In this document: positions 17,152-26,804 of the stretch, in pieces
Numbering within the stretch: position 1 is the first letter of the stretch
How the letters are laid out: the number at the start of each line of letters is the position of its first letter
From: Chloroflexota bacterium
GTDB lineage: Bacteria > Chloroflexota > Dehalococcoidia > Bin125
Assembly (NCBI GenBank): GCA_009838915.1
Contig: VXQT01000025.1
Span: forward strand, 1-64,000
Reading direction: 5' to 3'
Length of the DNA stretch: 64,000 nt
The notes under the pieces: model-generated
The model's input: the letters and a program-made list of their open reading frames with translations, nothing else
The model's database searches: none
What the model was told of the DNA's origin: nothing
Program-made: the position numbers and the translations under genes

Positions 17152-19743
17152 TCACCACGAGCGCCCCTCAGCGCGCAAGCCTACGATGTATGCCCAAGCA
17201 TCCGGTTGTCGCTGCCAACTCATGGTCACCGATTCGCCCGCTCGCGTGACGGATAGCTCCTGGGGAGGACCGAGCGTGGTCACGAGCTGCGGCTCTGACC
17301 ATTGGAGCTGTTCAGGTCGACGTAGTTGTACTGGATCGATGTAACGCGCGAGCTGATACTCGTAGCTGGACAGAGGCTCAAGTCCCTCCAACAAACCGGC
17401 GCAGCGCCCGCCATACGCGTGGAACTCGACCGGGAATTCATGCTGATAGGACCATGTTTCCGCACCGACTACCCGCCAACGCAGGGCAGCAACGTAGCGC
17501 CCGTGGCAGTTGTCCCAAGTCAACCAGACTCGATCACGATGTACGCTCCGGGGTCCGAACGGGACATCGAATGGTCCGTAGCCGTCTTCGGTTTTGTAAG
17601 TCCAGACATCTTCACTCCCGAGTGTGTCATGCGCAATCTGGCCATTCGCATCCATCACCGACACCGGGATGGGCTTCAGCATGCCGTTAGCGCCTGTACT
17701 GCACTCGACGATGGTGAAGCCGGAGTAGCCCTCGGTCTGAAATCCCAACATGTCACCGACAGAGACAGTGAACGGCCACGCGCCACCAGAGATACTCCAA
17801 TGGACTGCCATGGGAGCACGACCGGCAGGCGGGCATAGAGAGAGCTGTGCATATGCGCGAATCTCGAGTGGTTCAGATTCTCTCGGCGGTAGACGGAGAC
17901 CTAGCGAGTTGTGAAAGAAGTGAACAACCTCGAGCGGCCCTTCGTACAGGGTCGCGACGTTAACGCCCAGATCCCTGTCAGTCGATTTGATGGGGATCTC
18001 TGCGCTGATCTGTCGGCCAACGTCAATCACTTCTGCCCTCCGGAAGTTGCGCTTGACATACAGCCGATACCCGATCACATCGGAGTCATCGGCTGGAGCG
18101 TCCCAGTAGACCTCCAGGACATCGGAGCGCTCGACCAAACGCTCGTTTCGATAAGAGTCGTTCAGGTGGGATATCTCGGCCTCCGCCGACCAGGGCGTCC
18201 ACGCACTCTCATGCAGGAGTCGGACCCGGAAGTCGGTAGGGATCTGGTTGTACGCCAAAGAGACGGAGAATTCACTAGTGCGGGTCTCGCGGACAAAACG
18301 GCGACCGTCTACTTCCCAGCTCACTTCTGCCAGGTCGGCATCCTGGTGAAACCAGCGAAAGCTCCACGTAGCCGGCCGTGGGTCTTCATGATGGAGATGC
18401 GACCAGCTCACCTTGTAGAAGTGAGGCGGCCGCGGAGGCGATCCCCGAATGGGCAGACCGGAATCGTAGGAAGGGACATGCAGGTCGATCTCCGTCGCAC
18501 CGACAGGCGAGGTCCACGTCTCGATCCCGATCGCGAATGTTCCCCCCTCTACCCACCAGTTGGAGGGAAGATGCACGCGAGACTCTCCTGGAGAGACGGT
18601 CTCGCAGCTTTGCGAGTACAGGTGCTCAGCGGGCTGAGCGCACACAGTCGTCTCGTACCGTGAACCCGTTGAGGGCGCGGTCCATGTCACTTCCAGACCG
18701 TCGTCGACGATTCTTGCGTCAACATCGGTCGGAATCCTTGACGGAGGCGACCAGGCATCTGGAGCCGGCTCCGTGCGCAACTCGAACTCGTGCTGATCGA
18801 AGCCCCCCCTTCCATCCAGCGCGACTCTCACTCGATACAACGTGTCCGGGAGCAAGTCGTCGAAGCGCGCTTCGTACAGTGGACCAGTCGTGATACGACG
18901 ACTATGACCCTGGGCGTACCGATCAGCCTCGATGGCCTGCAGCCGCGCGACGTATACCAACCCCTCCACGTGCGGACCCCAGCTCAGTGTGATGCTGTCG
19001 TGGGACGCCTCGGCTTGCAGGTTCAGCGGAGGCACCAGCGTGACGACCGTTGCGATTTCGGACCAGTTGAGCGCTTGCGGCGCCTCCAAGTCGTGGGCGT
19101 GACGGATCTGGGCGGCCTGCAGTTCAAGCTGCTCGCCTGCCGGCGAAGTCTCTATCTTCCAGGAGTGCCGGAATGTCCATGACTCAGGTTCGTCTGGGCG
19201 AAAGTGCTCGAACTGCCACTCTCCGGAGTCGGAGTCGCGCCAACGAATGGCGAAGCTCTCGGCCCGCTGCTCACGGTGCCTGTATGGGGCGCCCAACTCT
19301 GCGGTGAGTGTCGCACTCTGAGACCTGACCAACCCACTCTCGACGCGGAGACGGATGGGGGCAGGCAACGACGGGACCAGGCGATGCTCCGCAACCGCGT
19401 AGGCGCGGGCGCCGGTTGCGTCGGTGACTCGGACGATCATCCGCTGGATGTCTTCACTGCCGGGCGGCCCCAGGCGCGACCAGGGCCTGGACGATCGGCA
19501 AGGGATGTAGTGCGGGTCCGGTGACTGCTCGACTGGTTGTCCGTCGACGGTGAGCTGGTAGGGCGGCTGGCCTCCCTGGATGTGGTAGTCGAGCGTGGTC
19601 ACCGAGCCGAGCGTGCAGGTCTCGCGGTTGGCGGTAACCGCCAACGTCAGCGGCTCGTCGTCTTCGGCACCGGCGAGCGCGCCGCCGAGCAGCATCGACG
19701 AAAGGGTCAGGGGCGCCAGGAGTGCCGGCCAGAGGCGTCGCAT
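17152..19743 (-). CDS. Secreted multi-fibronectin type III-like protein
   Basis: Signal peptide MRRLWPALLAPLTLSSMLLGGALAGA; repeated FN3-like segments (VTLVPPLNLQAEASHDSITLSWGPH..., LLPDTLYRVRVALDGRG). Confidence 0.75.
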   Translation of the reverse strand: MRRLWPALLAPLTLSSMLLGGALAGAEDDEPLTLAVTANRETCTLGSVTTLDYHIQGGQPPYQLTVDGQPVEQSPDPHYIPCRSSRPWSRLGPPGSEDIQRMIVRVTDATGARAYAVAEHRLVPSLPAPIRLRVESGLVRSQSATLTAELGAPYRHREQRAESFAIRWRDSDSGEWQFEHFRPDEPESWTFRHSWKIETSPAGEQLELQAAQIRHAHDLEAPQALNWSEIATVVTLVPPLNLQAEASHDSITLSWGPHVEGLVYVARLQAIEADRYAQGHSRRITTGPLYEARFDDLLPDTLYRVRVALDGRGGFDQHEFELRTEPAPDAWSPPSRIPTDVDARIVDDGLEVTWTAPSTGSRYETTVCAQPAEHLYSQSCETVSPGESRVHLPSNWWVEGGTFAIGIETWTSPVGATEIDLHVPSYDSGLPIRGSPPRPPHFYKVSWSHLHHEDPRPATWSFRWFHQDADLAEVSWEVDGRRFVRETRTSEFSVSLAYNQIPTDFRVRLLHESAWTPWSAEAEISHLNDSYRNERLVERSDVLEVYWDAPADDSDVIGYRLYVKRNFRRAEVIDVGRQISAEIPIKSTDRDLGVNVATLYEGPLEVVHFFHNSLGLRLPPRESEPLEIRAYAQLSLCPPAGRAPMAVHWSISGGAWPFTVSVGDMLGFQTEGYSGFTIVECSTGANGMLKPIPVSVMDANGQIAHDTLGSEDVWTYKTEDGYGPFDVPFGPRSVHRDRVWLTWDNCHGRYVAALRWRVVGAETWSYQHEFPVEFHAYGGRCAGLLEGLEPLSSYEYQLARYIDPVQLRRPEQLQWSEPQLVTTLGPPQELSVTRAGESVTMSWQRQPDAWAYIVGLRAEGRSW

Positions 19744-19796
19744 ACAGACAGAACGCTAGTGACGCCGCCGAGGTTCCCTTGCTGAAGCGGCTTGCC

Positions 19797-19877
19797 GGCG
19801 GAGCGAGCGGGTCCCTGCGTGAAGCAGGGACTGAGAATCAGGCGGAGCGAGCGGGCCCCTGCGTGAAGCAGGGACTG
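19797..19877. repeat. Direct repeat of a 37-nt hairpin-containing unit (two copies, 7-nt spacer)
   Basis: ggcggagcgagcggg(t/c)ccctgcgtgaagcagggactg at 19797-19833 and 19841-19877. Confidence 0.9.
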
Positions 19878-19885
19878 GGGCGGAC

Positions 19886-20680
19886 TCAGGCAGTGACGCC
19901 GGCGAGGGCGAAGTTGCGGACGAGGTCGGCGAGGGCGGCAGGGGCTTCGAGGTCGGCGATGTGGCCGCTGCCCGCGAGCTGCACCGACTGCGCGCCTGGG
20001 ATGGCGGCCCGCCAGATGTCGCCCATCTCGTGCGCGACGACGTTGTCGTGCTCGGAAGTGGCGATCAGCGTGCGCGTGTCAATCCGCACGAGGCGGCGGC
20101 CGACGCCGGTGTCGGGGATCGGCCAGAGGAACTTGGCGGAGGCGCGCAGGTCGAGCAGCTCCTCGACGTAGGCGTCCATCGGGTCGCGGTCGGCCATCAG
20201 CAGCTCATTGCGCTTCTCGGGATCGCTGAACAGGACGGCGGTGGGGAAGCCGGGATGCTGAGCGAACGGGTCCTCGCCGGGATGGCTCTCGGACCAGAGG
20301 CCCAGCGGATTGACCAGGGTCAACGACTGTACGGCATCGGGTCGGATGGCGGCGATCTCCGCGCCGATCCAGCCGCCGATGCTGACACCGACGACGTGCG
20401 CAGAGCCGACACCGAGGGTGTTGAGCAGGTCGACGTTGAAGAGCACGAGGTCGAGACCGTCACGGACGCCGGGCAGGTCGTCCTTGGCCGGACCCCAGCC
20501 GGGCTGGTACGGCGCGATCACGCGGAAGTCGTTGGCCAAGGCTTCGAGGGCCTCGCCCCAGCGCGGAATGCCGGTGATCGGGTGGAGGAAGAGCAATGCC
20601 GGCGAGTCGGCGTCGCCGCCCTGCCAGACGTGGGCGGTCTGGCCGCCGGGGGTGAGGTCAAGGGTCTGCAGTTCTGCCAT
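19886..20680 (-). CDS. Alpha/beta-hydrolase
   Basis: MAELQTLDLTPGGQTAHVWQGGDADSPALLFLHPITGIPRWGEALEALANDFRVIAPYQPGWG...VVGVSIGGW; ATG 20680 overlaps the stop of the upstream gene. Confidence 0.87.
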   Translation of the reverse strand: MAELQTLDLTPGGQTAHVWQGGDADSPALLFLHPITGIPRWGEALEALANDFRVIAPYQPGWGPAKDDLPGVRDGLDLVLFNVDLLNTLGVGSAHVVGVSIGGWIGAEIAAIRPDAVQSLTLVNPLGLWSESHPGEDPFAQHPGFPTAVLFSDPEKRNELLMADRDPMDAYVEELLDLRASAKFLWPIPDTGVGRRLVRIDTRTLIATSEHDNVVAHEMGDIWRAAIPGAQSVQLAGSGHIADLEAPAALADLVRNFALAGVTA

Positions 20681-21927
20681 CAGTTCACTCCTGCGAGATC
20701 GCGCCTCGGCGCGCGTGATTGTTGCGTCGCAATCGGTCGTGGCGACCAGTGGTCCTCGTGATCTTCCCACAAGTGTCGCAGACGCGGGATTACCTGCTCA
20801 GCAAACAGCCGCGTGCTGCGCAGGGTGAGGTCGTGGGTCATGTCGCCGAGGTGAAAGACGCCGATCAGGTGGCCGGCGCGCAGCGATTTGACCAGGTGCT
20901 CCAGTTGCTCGGTCACGGTCTCGGGCGAGCCCGCGGCGAGCGAGCCTGCATGGAGTCGTTCCTGCCAGGTCGGGATACGCGCCGGATGCGGATTGGCCAG
21001 TTCCCGCATCGTCTGCGCGGCGCGCTCGCGGATGCCGCGCTCGGTGCGCCAGCCCGGGGCCTCGGACCAGCCGGGGAAATCGTCCTGTGTGTGACGCGAG
21101 GAGTACTCGAAGTGCGGCTCGTAGCGCTGCTGCGCTTCGTCGTCCGTCCTTGCGACGACGATGGTCTGCGAGACCGCGCCCTGGTAGGGGTTCGGCTCGA
21201 CGCCGCGCGCCTCGATCCGAGACCAGAACCCGTCCATCGCCGCCTGCGCAGCAGCGATGCCGCGGCTCGCGAGGCAGACGTAGTTGTAACCGCGTTCGGC
21301 GCAGAAGTCCCAAGTCTCCGAGGATATGCCGTCGGCGGGAATCCAGATCGGCGGATGCGGCTGCTGAATCGGCCGCGGCCAGATGTTGACGTAGCGCAGC
21401 CTGGTCGACTCGCCGTGCCAGGCGAACACGTCGGGGTCCTGCCAGGCGCGCAGGATCAGGTCGTGGTGCTCGCGGTAGACGCGACGGAAGTCGGCAGGGT
21501 TCGCGCCGTAGGCGAAGTTGGTGTCCATTGGCGTGCCCAGCGGGAATCCGGCGACGATCCGCCCGCCGGAGAGGACGTCGAGCATCGCGATCTCCTCCGC
21601 CGCGCGGGTCGCGGGGCGGTAGAGCGCGATCGACATGCCCAGCATGATGATCGCGACGCGCGAGGTACGGCGCGCCAACGCGGCGGCCATGAGCTGCGGC
21701 GAGGGCATCAGTCCGAAGACGTTCTGATGGTGCTCGTTGACGATCAAGCCGTCGAAACCGACCTGCTCGGCGTATTCCATCTGGTCGAGGTACTCGTGGT
21801 AGAGGCGGCCGCCCTCAACGGGGTCGTAGAGCGATGCATCGGCGTCGACCCAGACGGAGCGGTTGCGGTCGCGGAACTCGGCCGGCAGATGCGGCCAGGG
21901 CATCCCGTGAAACCAGTGGAACTTCAT
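20680..21927 (-). CDS. LLM class flavin-dependent oxidoreductase (bacterial luciferase-like)
   Basis: MKFHWFHGMPWPHLPAEFRDRNRSVWVD...VNEHHQNVFGLMPSPQLMAAALARRTSRVAIIMLG...RPATRAAEEIAMLDVLSGGRIVAGFPLG. Confidence 0.92.
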   Translation of the reverse strand: MKFHWFHGMPWPHLPAEFRDRNRSVWVDADASLYDPVEGGRLYHEYLDQMEYAEQVGFDGLIVNEHHQNVFGLMPSPQLMAAALARRTSRVAIIMLGMSIALYRPATRAAEEIAMLDVLSGGRIVAGFPLGTPMDTNFAYGANPADFRRVYREHHDLILRAWQDPDVFAWHGESTRLRYVNIWPRPIQQPHPPIWIPADGISSETWDFCAERGYNYVCLASRGIAAAQAAMDGFWSRIEARGVEPNPYQGAVSQTIVVARTDDEAQQRYEPHFEYSSRHTQDDFPGWSEAPGWRTERGIRERAAQTMRELANPHPARIPTWQERLHAGSLAAGSPETVTEQLEHLVKSLRAGHLIGVFHLGDMTHDLTLRSTRLFAEQVIPRLRHLWEDHEDHWSPRPIATQQSRAPRRDLAGVN

Positions 21928-21940
21928 GCGCGCGCCGGGC

Positions 21941-22474
21941 TCAGCCGCGCCAGACGACGTGTGCGGGCCGGCGCTCGGCCGGCATCTCGCGCAGGTCCTC
22001 GGGCGGGTAGCCGACGTACAGGTAGGCGACGATGCGGTCTTGCTCGCCAATGCCCAGCCAGCGCTTGGCGGCCGGGTTCTCGGCCAGTGCGCCGGTGCTC
22101 CACTTGGAGGCCAGCCCGCGCGATGTGGCGGCGAGCATCATGTTCTGCACGGCGCAGCAGACGGCGGCGTAGTCCTCGCGGTCGCGGATCGGGTCATCCA
22201 ACACGGCTTGCTGCGTGACGGCGATGAAGGTGGGCGAGCGCATCAGCTTGCCGCGCGGGTCCTTGGCGAACTCGCCGCCGCCGGCCAGGATCGCCGTGCA
22301 CATCTCCTCGCGCGCCTGCCCCGAAACCACGTGGAATTGCCAGGGCTCGGTGTGCTTGTGATTCGGCGCCCAGCGGGCCGCCTCGATCAGTTCCTCGACA
22401 ATCTCCGGCGAGACCGGGCGATCGGAGAAGACGCCGATCGTGCGGCGATCCCTAATGGCGGTGTCGACGTCCAT
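21941..22474 (-). CDS. Nitroreductase family protein
   Basis: MDVDTAIRDRRTIGVFSDRPVSPEIVEELIEAARWAPNHKHTEPWQFHVVSG. Confidence 0.9.
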   Translation of the reverse strand: MDVDTAIRDRRTIGVFSDRPVSPEIVEELIEAARWAPNHKHTEPWQFHVVSGQAREEMCTAILAGGGEFAKDPRGKLMRSPTFIAVTQQAVLDDPIRDREDYAAVCCAVQNMMLAATSRGLASKWSTGALAENPAAKRWLGIGEQDRIVAYLYVGYPPEDLREMPAERRPAHVVWRG

Positions 22475-22503
22475 TGCCACTTCCTCGGTGCCCGCCCTGC
22501 TGG

Positions 22504-22556
22504 GAGCCCCCCTCTGCCTTCGGCATCTCCCCCCGCTGGCGCGGGGGGAGAGGGGC
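22504..22556. repeat. Palindromic repeat family A
   Basis: gagcccccctctgccttcggcatctccccccgctggcgcggggggagagggg. Confidence 0.9.
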
Positions 22557-22598
22557 TTCACGCGACCCAGTTGCGCGTCCAGCATACGATCACGGGAC

Positions 22599-23900
22599 AT
22601 GATTCGCGCGGGCATCGGTCAGACGTTCGAGGCGTTTGGGGTCGGGCTGTTCCGGCTGCACTGGCTGCTGACCGTGATGGCCTTCATGGCCTTCTCGATG
22701 AACTTCACGGTGCTGCCGATCGTCGCGTTCGACCTGGGCGGCGACAACTCGTCGGTTGCACTGGCGATGGCGGGCAATGGCGTCGACTGGTTCTTCATCG
22801 GCCCGTTCGCCGGTGCGCTCACCGACCGGCTGTCCAAGCGCCGCCTGATCGTGATGGCGCAGACGGCAATCGCAATCAACTACGCGCTGATCGGCTTCCT
22901 GATCCTGATCGGCCGGATCGAAGTGATCTGGCTGACCGTGAGCACGTTGTTTCTGGGCGCCTGCTTCGCCTTCACCGGACCGTCGCGCCGGGCGTACGTC
23001 GCCGACATCGTGCCGCCCCGTCTGGTAGGCAACGGCGTGGCTCTGCTGCAGACCGGGCTGACATTCCCCCAGTCGGTCGGGCCGGTGCTGGGCTCGCTTC
23101 TGCTGTTCGCGCCGTTCATCGGCGCCGACGGCGCCTACTTCATCATGGCGGCGATCCTTGTGATCACCATCGTCTCGCTCTTCCTGATGCCGCCGGGCAG
23201 TCCGCGCAACGTGCCTCGTGGGTCGGTCGTCCGCGAACTCATCCTGGGCCTGAGATACGCCTGGCGGCAGCCGCGCCTGCGCGTGCTGCTAGCCACGCTG
23301 CTGCTCGTCTCAGCAACCGCCGGTCCGTACCAGAACGTGCTGCCCGGGCTGCTCGAGAACGTGTTCGGGATCGAGTCGCGCAACCTGGGGCTGATCACCT
23401 GGCCGATGGGCGTGGGATCGTTCGTCGTGGGCCTGTCCGTGGCCGGCGTGGTGGGCACGCGCTGGTCGGCCGGCGTGCTGCTGGTCATGAGCTGCGCCTT
23501 CGGACTCGGAGTTGCGCTGCTCGGCGTCACGCCCAATGCGCTGGTGATGCTGCCGGTCGTGTTCCTGATCGGGTCCGGGTTCTCCGCGTTCCAGACCCTC
23601 AACACGGCGGAAGTGATCCGCCAGTCCGAGCGTGAGTTCCACGGACGGGTGACCGCGCTCACGTTCCTGCCCTTCGGGGTGCAGTCGTTCACCGGTCTGG
23701 GCTTCGGGCAAGTCGCGGACATGATCGGCGAGCAGGATGTGCTGATCATCATGGGACTCAGCGCGATTGCGATCAGCCTGGTCCTGGGCACGATCTATCT
23801 GCGCATGAAGACGCCGACAATTGAGGTCCACGAAGCAGTGGAGCGAGTGGTGCGCCGGACGTTGCGGCCGGTCGCGGCGGTCATGCGACCGCAGAAGTAG
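22599..23900 (+). CDS. MFS transporter
   Basis: Multiple hydrophobic helices; ALTDRLSKRRLIVMAQTAIAINYALIGF...FTGPSRRAYVADIVPPRLVGNGVALLQTGL. Confidence 0.88.
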   Translation: MIRAGIGQTFEAFGVGLFRLHWLLTVMAFMAFSMNFTVLPIVAFDLGGDNSSVALAMAGNGVDWFFIGPFAGALTDRLSKRRLIVMAQTAIAINYALIGFLILIGRIEVIWLTVSTLFLGACFAFTGPSRRAYVADIVPPRLVGNGVALLQTGLTFPQSVGPVLGSLLLFAPFIGADGAYFIMAAILVITIVSLFLMPPGSPRNVPRGSVVRELILGLRYAWRQPRLRVLLATLLLVSATAGPYQNVLPGLLENVFGIESRNLGLITWPMGVGSFVVGLSVAGVVGTRWSAGVLLVMSCAFGLGVALLGVTPNALVMLPVVFLIGSGFSAFQTLNTAEVIRQSEREFHGRVTALTFLPFGVQSFTGLGFGQVADMIGEQDVLIIMGLSAIAISLVLGTIYLRMKTPTIEVHEAVERVVRRTLRPVAAVMRPQK

Positions 23901-25859
23901 CTACACGTAGCGATCGAACCACGCGACCAAGCGCTCGTAGTACTCCTTGACGAGCGCCGGATCGCCGACCCGCATCATCAGGTGGGAGCAGCCGGGGAAG
24001 CGGACCATCTCGGCGGTCTTGCCTCGATAACGCAGGCCGGCGAAGTACTCCTCGCCCTGGGAGATTGGCACCCGCCAGTCGTGCTCGCCGTGCAGGATCA
24101 GCACCGGGCACTGCACGTTCTGGACATAGGTGATCGGCGAGCGCTCGCGGTACCAGTCGAAGTTGTCGTCGGGCACCTCGCCCCACTGGTACGAGCCCCA
24201 GGACGGCCCGATGTCGGAGACGCCCCACATCGACCACAGGTTGACCACGGGCGCGCCGGCGACGGCGGCCTTGAAGCGGTGGTCGTGACCGATCAGCCAG
24301 GCAGTCATGTAGCCGCCGTAGGAGTAGCCGTGGACGCCCAGCCGATTCACGTCAACGTAGGGTCGCTCGCAGACCACGTCGAGCGCGTGGAGCAGATCAA
24401 GCGAGTCCTCGCCGCCCCAGTCGACCGTGACGGCGTCGGTGAACTTCGCGCCGTACGTCGATGAGCCGCGCGGATTGACGAAAAGGACGAGGTAGCCCGC
24501 GCCGGCAATGACCTGATGCAGAACATTGAAGCCTTCGCCGAAGAACCCGTTGGGTCCGCCGTGAATCTCCATGACCAGCGGATACGACTGCTTGGGGTCG
24601 AACCCGGGCGGGTAGACGAGGCCGCAGGGAATCTCCCAGCCGTCGCGCTCGACGCTGAAGAACTCGACATCGCCAATCTCGTGGGCGTCGACAAAGTCCG
24701 CGGACGACCGCGTGAGGGCGGGTCCTCTCTCCCCCCGCGAAGCGGGGGGAGAAGGGAATGTGACGACTTCTCCCGGCGCGTCGGGAGTCGTTGACACGAT
24801 GGCGATCGATTGTCCGTCGTCCGAGACGTCGAATCCATTGATTAGCTCGGCCTCGGCGCGGACGGCGTGAGTCGGTTCGGAGCCGTCCGACCTGACCCGG
24901 TAGACGCCTGAACGTCCGCGAGCGTCTCCTGCGAACGTGATCTCATCGCCGGCCCAGACCATCGTCGGCGGGCCGGCGATCGGGAAGAAGCCGGTCTGCG
25001 GGTTCACCGTGTCGTCGGTCAGGCGCGTACGCTTGCCGCTGTATCGCTCGACGCGCTCCAGGTAGGCCTGGTGACGCTGCGACATGTCGGTGACCGATAC
25101 CGCTAGCGCGGAGCCGTCGGGCGACCAGCACGGTCTTCCGCCCGACATGATGCCCGGCGTCAACCGCTCGACGTGCCCGCCGCCGGCGACTCCCTGTGTG
25201 GACATGACGCAGAGCTCGGAGCCGAACGGGCGGCGCTTCTCGCGGTCGACGTTGCGGTCGGCGGTGAACGCGACCCAGCGCCCGTCGGGCGAGACGACCG
25301 GATGGGCGTGGTTGTAGGAGCCGGTCGTGAGTTGCAGCGCGGCGCCGGTTCCGGCGTCGATGCGGAAGAGCTGGTGCCAGGCATCCTCGCGGTAGCCCAG
25401 TGCGTCGCCTCGGTAGTAGGTGTCGCGGACGACGGTCGTCTTCGAGCCGTCGCGGCGGCCGCGGTGCGGGTCGATGTCGACGGTGGCGATCATCCCCGAA
25501 CCGTCGGGGAGCCAGTCGAAGCCTGCGACCGAATGCGGCAGGTCGGTGAGCTTGCGAGCCTCGCCGCCGTCCGAGGGCAGCAGCCAGATCTGACGCGGCG
25601 CGCCGTCCTCGGAGGAGCCGGGCCGCAGTAATGCGAGCGTCGAGCCGTCAGGCGACCAAATCGGACCGGAGTCCGAGTTGCCGGACGTGAGGCGTCGGCT
25701 GTCGCCGCCGGCAAAGGGAGCGCACTCGATCCAGGACACGCGCTTGCCGTTGTCGACCTGTCCGCGCACATAGGCGACCACGGAACCGTCCGGGGAGATC
25801 GCGGGCGACGAAACACCGCCCAGCTCAAACACGATTTCCGGACCGATAGGAGTCTTCAT
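23901..25859 (-). CDS. S9 family prolyl oligopeptidase / acylaminoacyl-peptidase-like
   Basis: N-terminal WD40-like beta-propeller (SPDGSVVAYVRG, WSPDGSTLALL); catalytic GVHGYSYGGYMTAWL; FPGCSHLM. Confidence 0.93.
   Translation of the reverse strand: MKTPIGPEIVFELGGVSSPAISPDGSVVAYVRGQVDNGKRVSWIECAPFAGGDSRRLTSGNSDSGPIWSPDGSTLALLRPGSSEDGAPRQIWLLPSDGGEARKLTDLPHSVAGFDWLPDGSGMIATVDIDPHRGRRDGSKTTVVRDTYYRGDALGYREDAWHQLFRIDAGTGAALQLTTGSYNHAHPVVSPDGRWVAFTADRNVDREKRRPFGSELCVMSTQGVAGGGHVERLTPGIMSGGRPCWSPDGSALAVSVTDMSQRHQAYLERVERYSGKRTRLTDDTVNPQTGFFPIAGPPTMVWAGDEITFAGDARGRSGVYRVRSDGSEPTHAVRAEAELINGFDVSDDGQSIAIVSTTPDAPGEVVTFPSPPASRGERGPALTRSSADFVDAHEIGDVEFFSVERDGWEIPCGLVYPPGFDPKQSYPLVMEIHGGPNGFFGEGFNVLHQVIAGAGYLVLFVNPRGSSTYGAKFTDAVTVDWGGEDSLDLLHALDVVCERPYVDVNRLGVHGYSYGGYMTAWLIGHDHRFKAAVAGAPVVNLWSMWGVSDIGPSWGSYQWGEVPDDNFDWYRERSPITYVQNVQCPVLILHGEHDWRVPISQGEEYFAGLRYRGKTAEMVRFPGCSHLMMRVGDPALVKEYYERLVAWFDRYV
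24724..24756. repeat. Palindromic repeat family A embedded in the S9 peptidase CDS
   Basis: cctctctccccccgcgaagcggggggagaaggg; read in frame as FPSPPASRGERGP. Confidence 0.88.
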
Positions 25860-25866
25860 TGCTCAC

Positions 25867-25940
25867 CTCTTCCCGCTCCCCTTTGCAGAGCCTGCTCCCG
25901 CGAAGGCGGGAGGGGAGCTGCCGAAGGCTGAGGGGGTCCC
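25867..25940. repeat. Palindromic repeat, degenerate family A
   Basis: ctcttcccgctcccctttgcagagcctgctcccgcgaaggcgggaggggagctgccgaaggctgagggggtcccct. Confidence 0.7.
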
Positions 25941-26018
25941 CTCGGCCTGACCGCCGGATATCGACCCCTATCCTAGCCAGCGAGACCGCGAGCCCCAATC
26001 CGGCAACGGAGCCACACC

Positions 26019-26804
26019 ATGTCCAGCATCGACCGAGAAGGCGTCAGCATCTACTACGAAGCAAGCGGCGACGGACCGGCGATCCTCCTGTCGCACGGCT
26101 ACGGCGCGACGTCGCAAATGTGGACGGGACAGCTTGAACTGCTCTCGGCCAACCACCGGCTGATCGTCTGGGACATGCGCGGACACGGACAGACCGACTC
26201 GCCAGATGACCAGTCGCTCTACAGCGAGGCGGAGACGGTCGCCGACATGGCCGCGATTCTCGATGCCGAAGGCGTTGAGGACGCCGTGATCGGCGGGCTC
26301 TCGCTGGGCGGATACATGTCGCTGGCGTTCAACGTGGCCCATCCCGAGCGGACCCGGGCGCTGATGCTGTTCGACACCGGGCCGGGCTACAACAACCCGA
26401 AGGCTCGCGAGGGCTGGAACACGGGCATGGCGATTCCTCGCGCCGAGTCGCTGGAGCGCGACGGCCTGGCGGCGCTGGGCGGTTCGGAGGAGGTGCGGGT
26501 GTCGACGCACCGCTCGGCTGAGGGTCTGGCCAGGGCGGCTCGGGGGATGCTGGCCCAGTTCGACAACCGCATCATCCAGTCGCTGAGCGGCATCGACAAG
26601 CCGACGCTGGTGCTGGTCGGAGAGAACGACGAGCCGTTCCTCGCCGGCACCGATTACATGGCGAACAAGATCCCGGGCAGCATCAAGGTCGTGGTGCCCA
26701 ACGCGGGCCACGCCGCCAACATCGACAATCCGACCGACTTCAACGACGCCGTGTCGGCATTCTTGTCTTCGCTCCCCCTCGCAGGGGGAGCTGTCACGGA
26801 GTGA
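26019..26804 (+). CDS. Alpha/beta-hydrolase
   Basis: ISIYYEASGDGPAILLSHGYGATSQMWTGQLELLSANHRLIVWDMRGHGQTDSP...IGGLSLGGYMSLAF; VPNAGHAANID. Confidence 0.92.
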   Translation: MSSIDREGVSIYYEASGDGPAILLSHGYGATSQMWTGQLELLSANHRLIVWDMRGHGQTDSPDDQSLYSEAETVADMAAILDAEGVEDAVIGGLSLGGYMSLAFNVAHPERTRALMLFDTGPGYNNPKAREGWNTGMAIPRAESLERDGLAALGGSEEVRVSTHRSAEGLARAARGMLAQFDNRIIQSLSGIDKPTLVLVGENDEPFLAGTDYMANKIPGSIKVVVPNAGHAANIDNPTDFNDAVSAFLSSLPLAGGAVTE

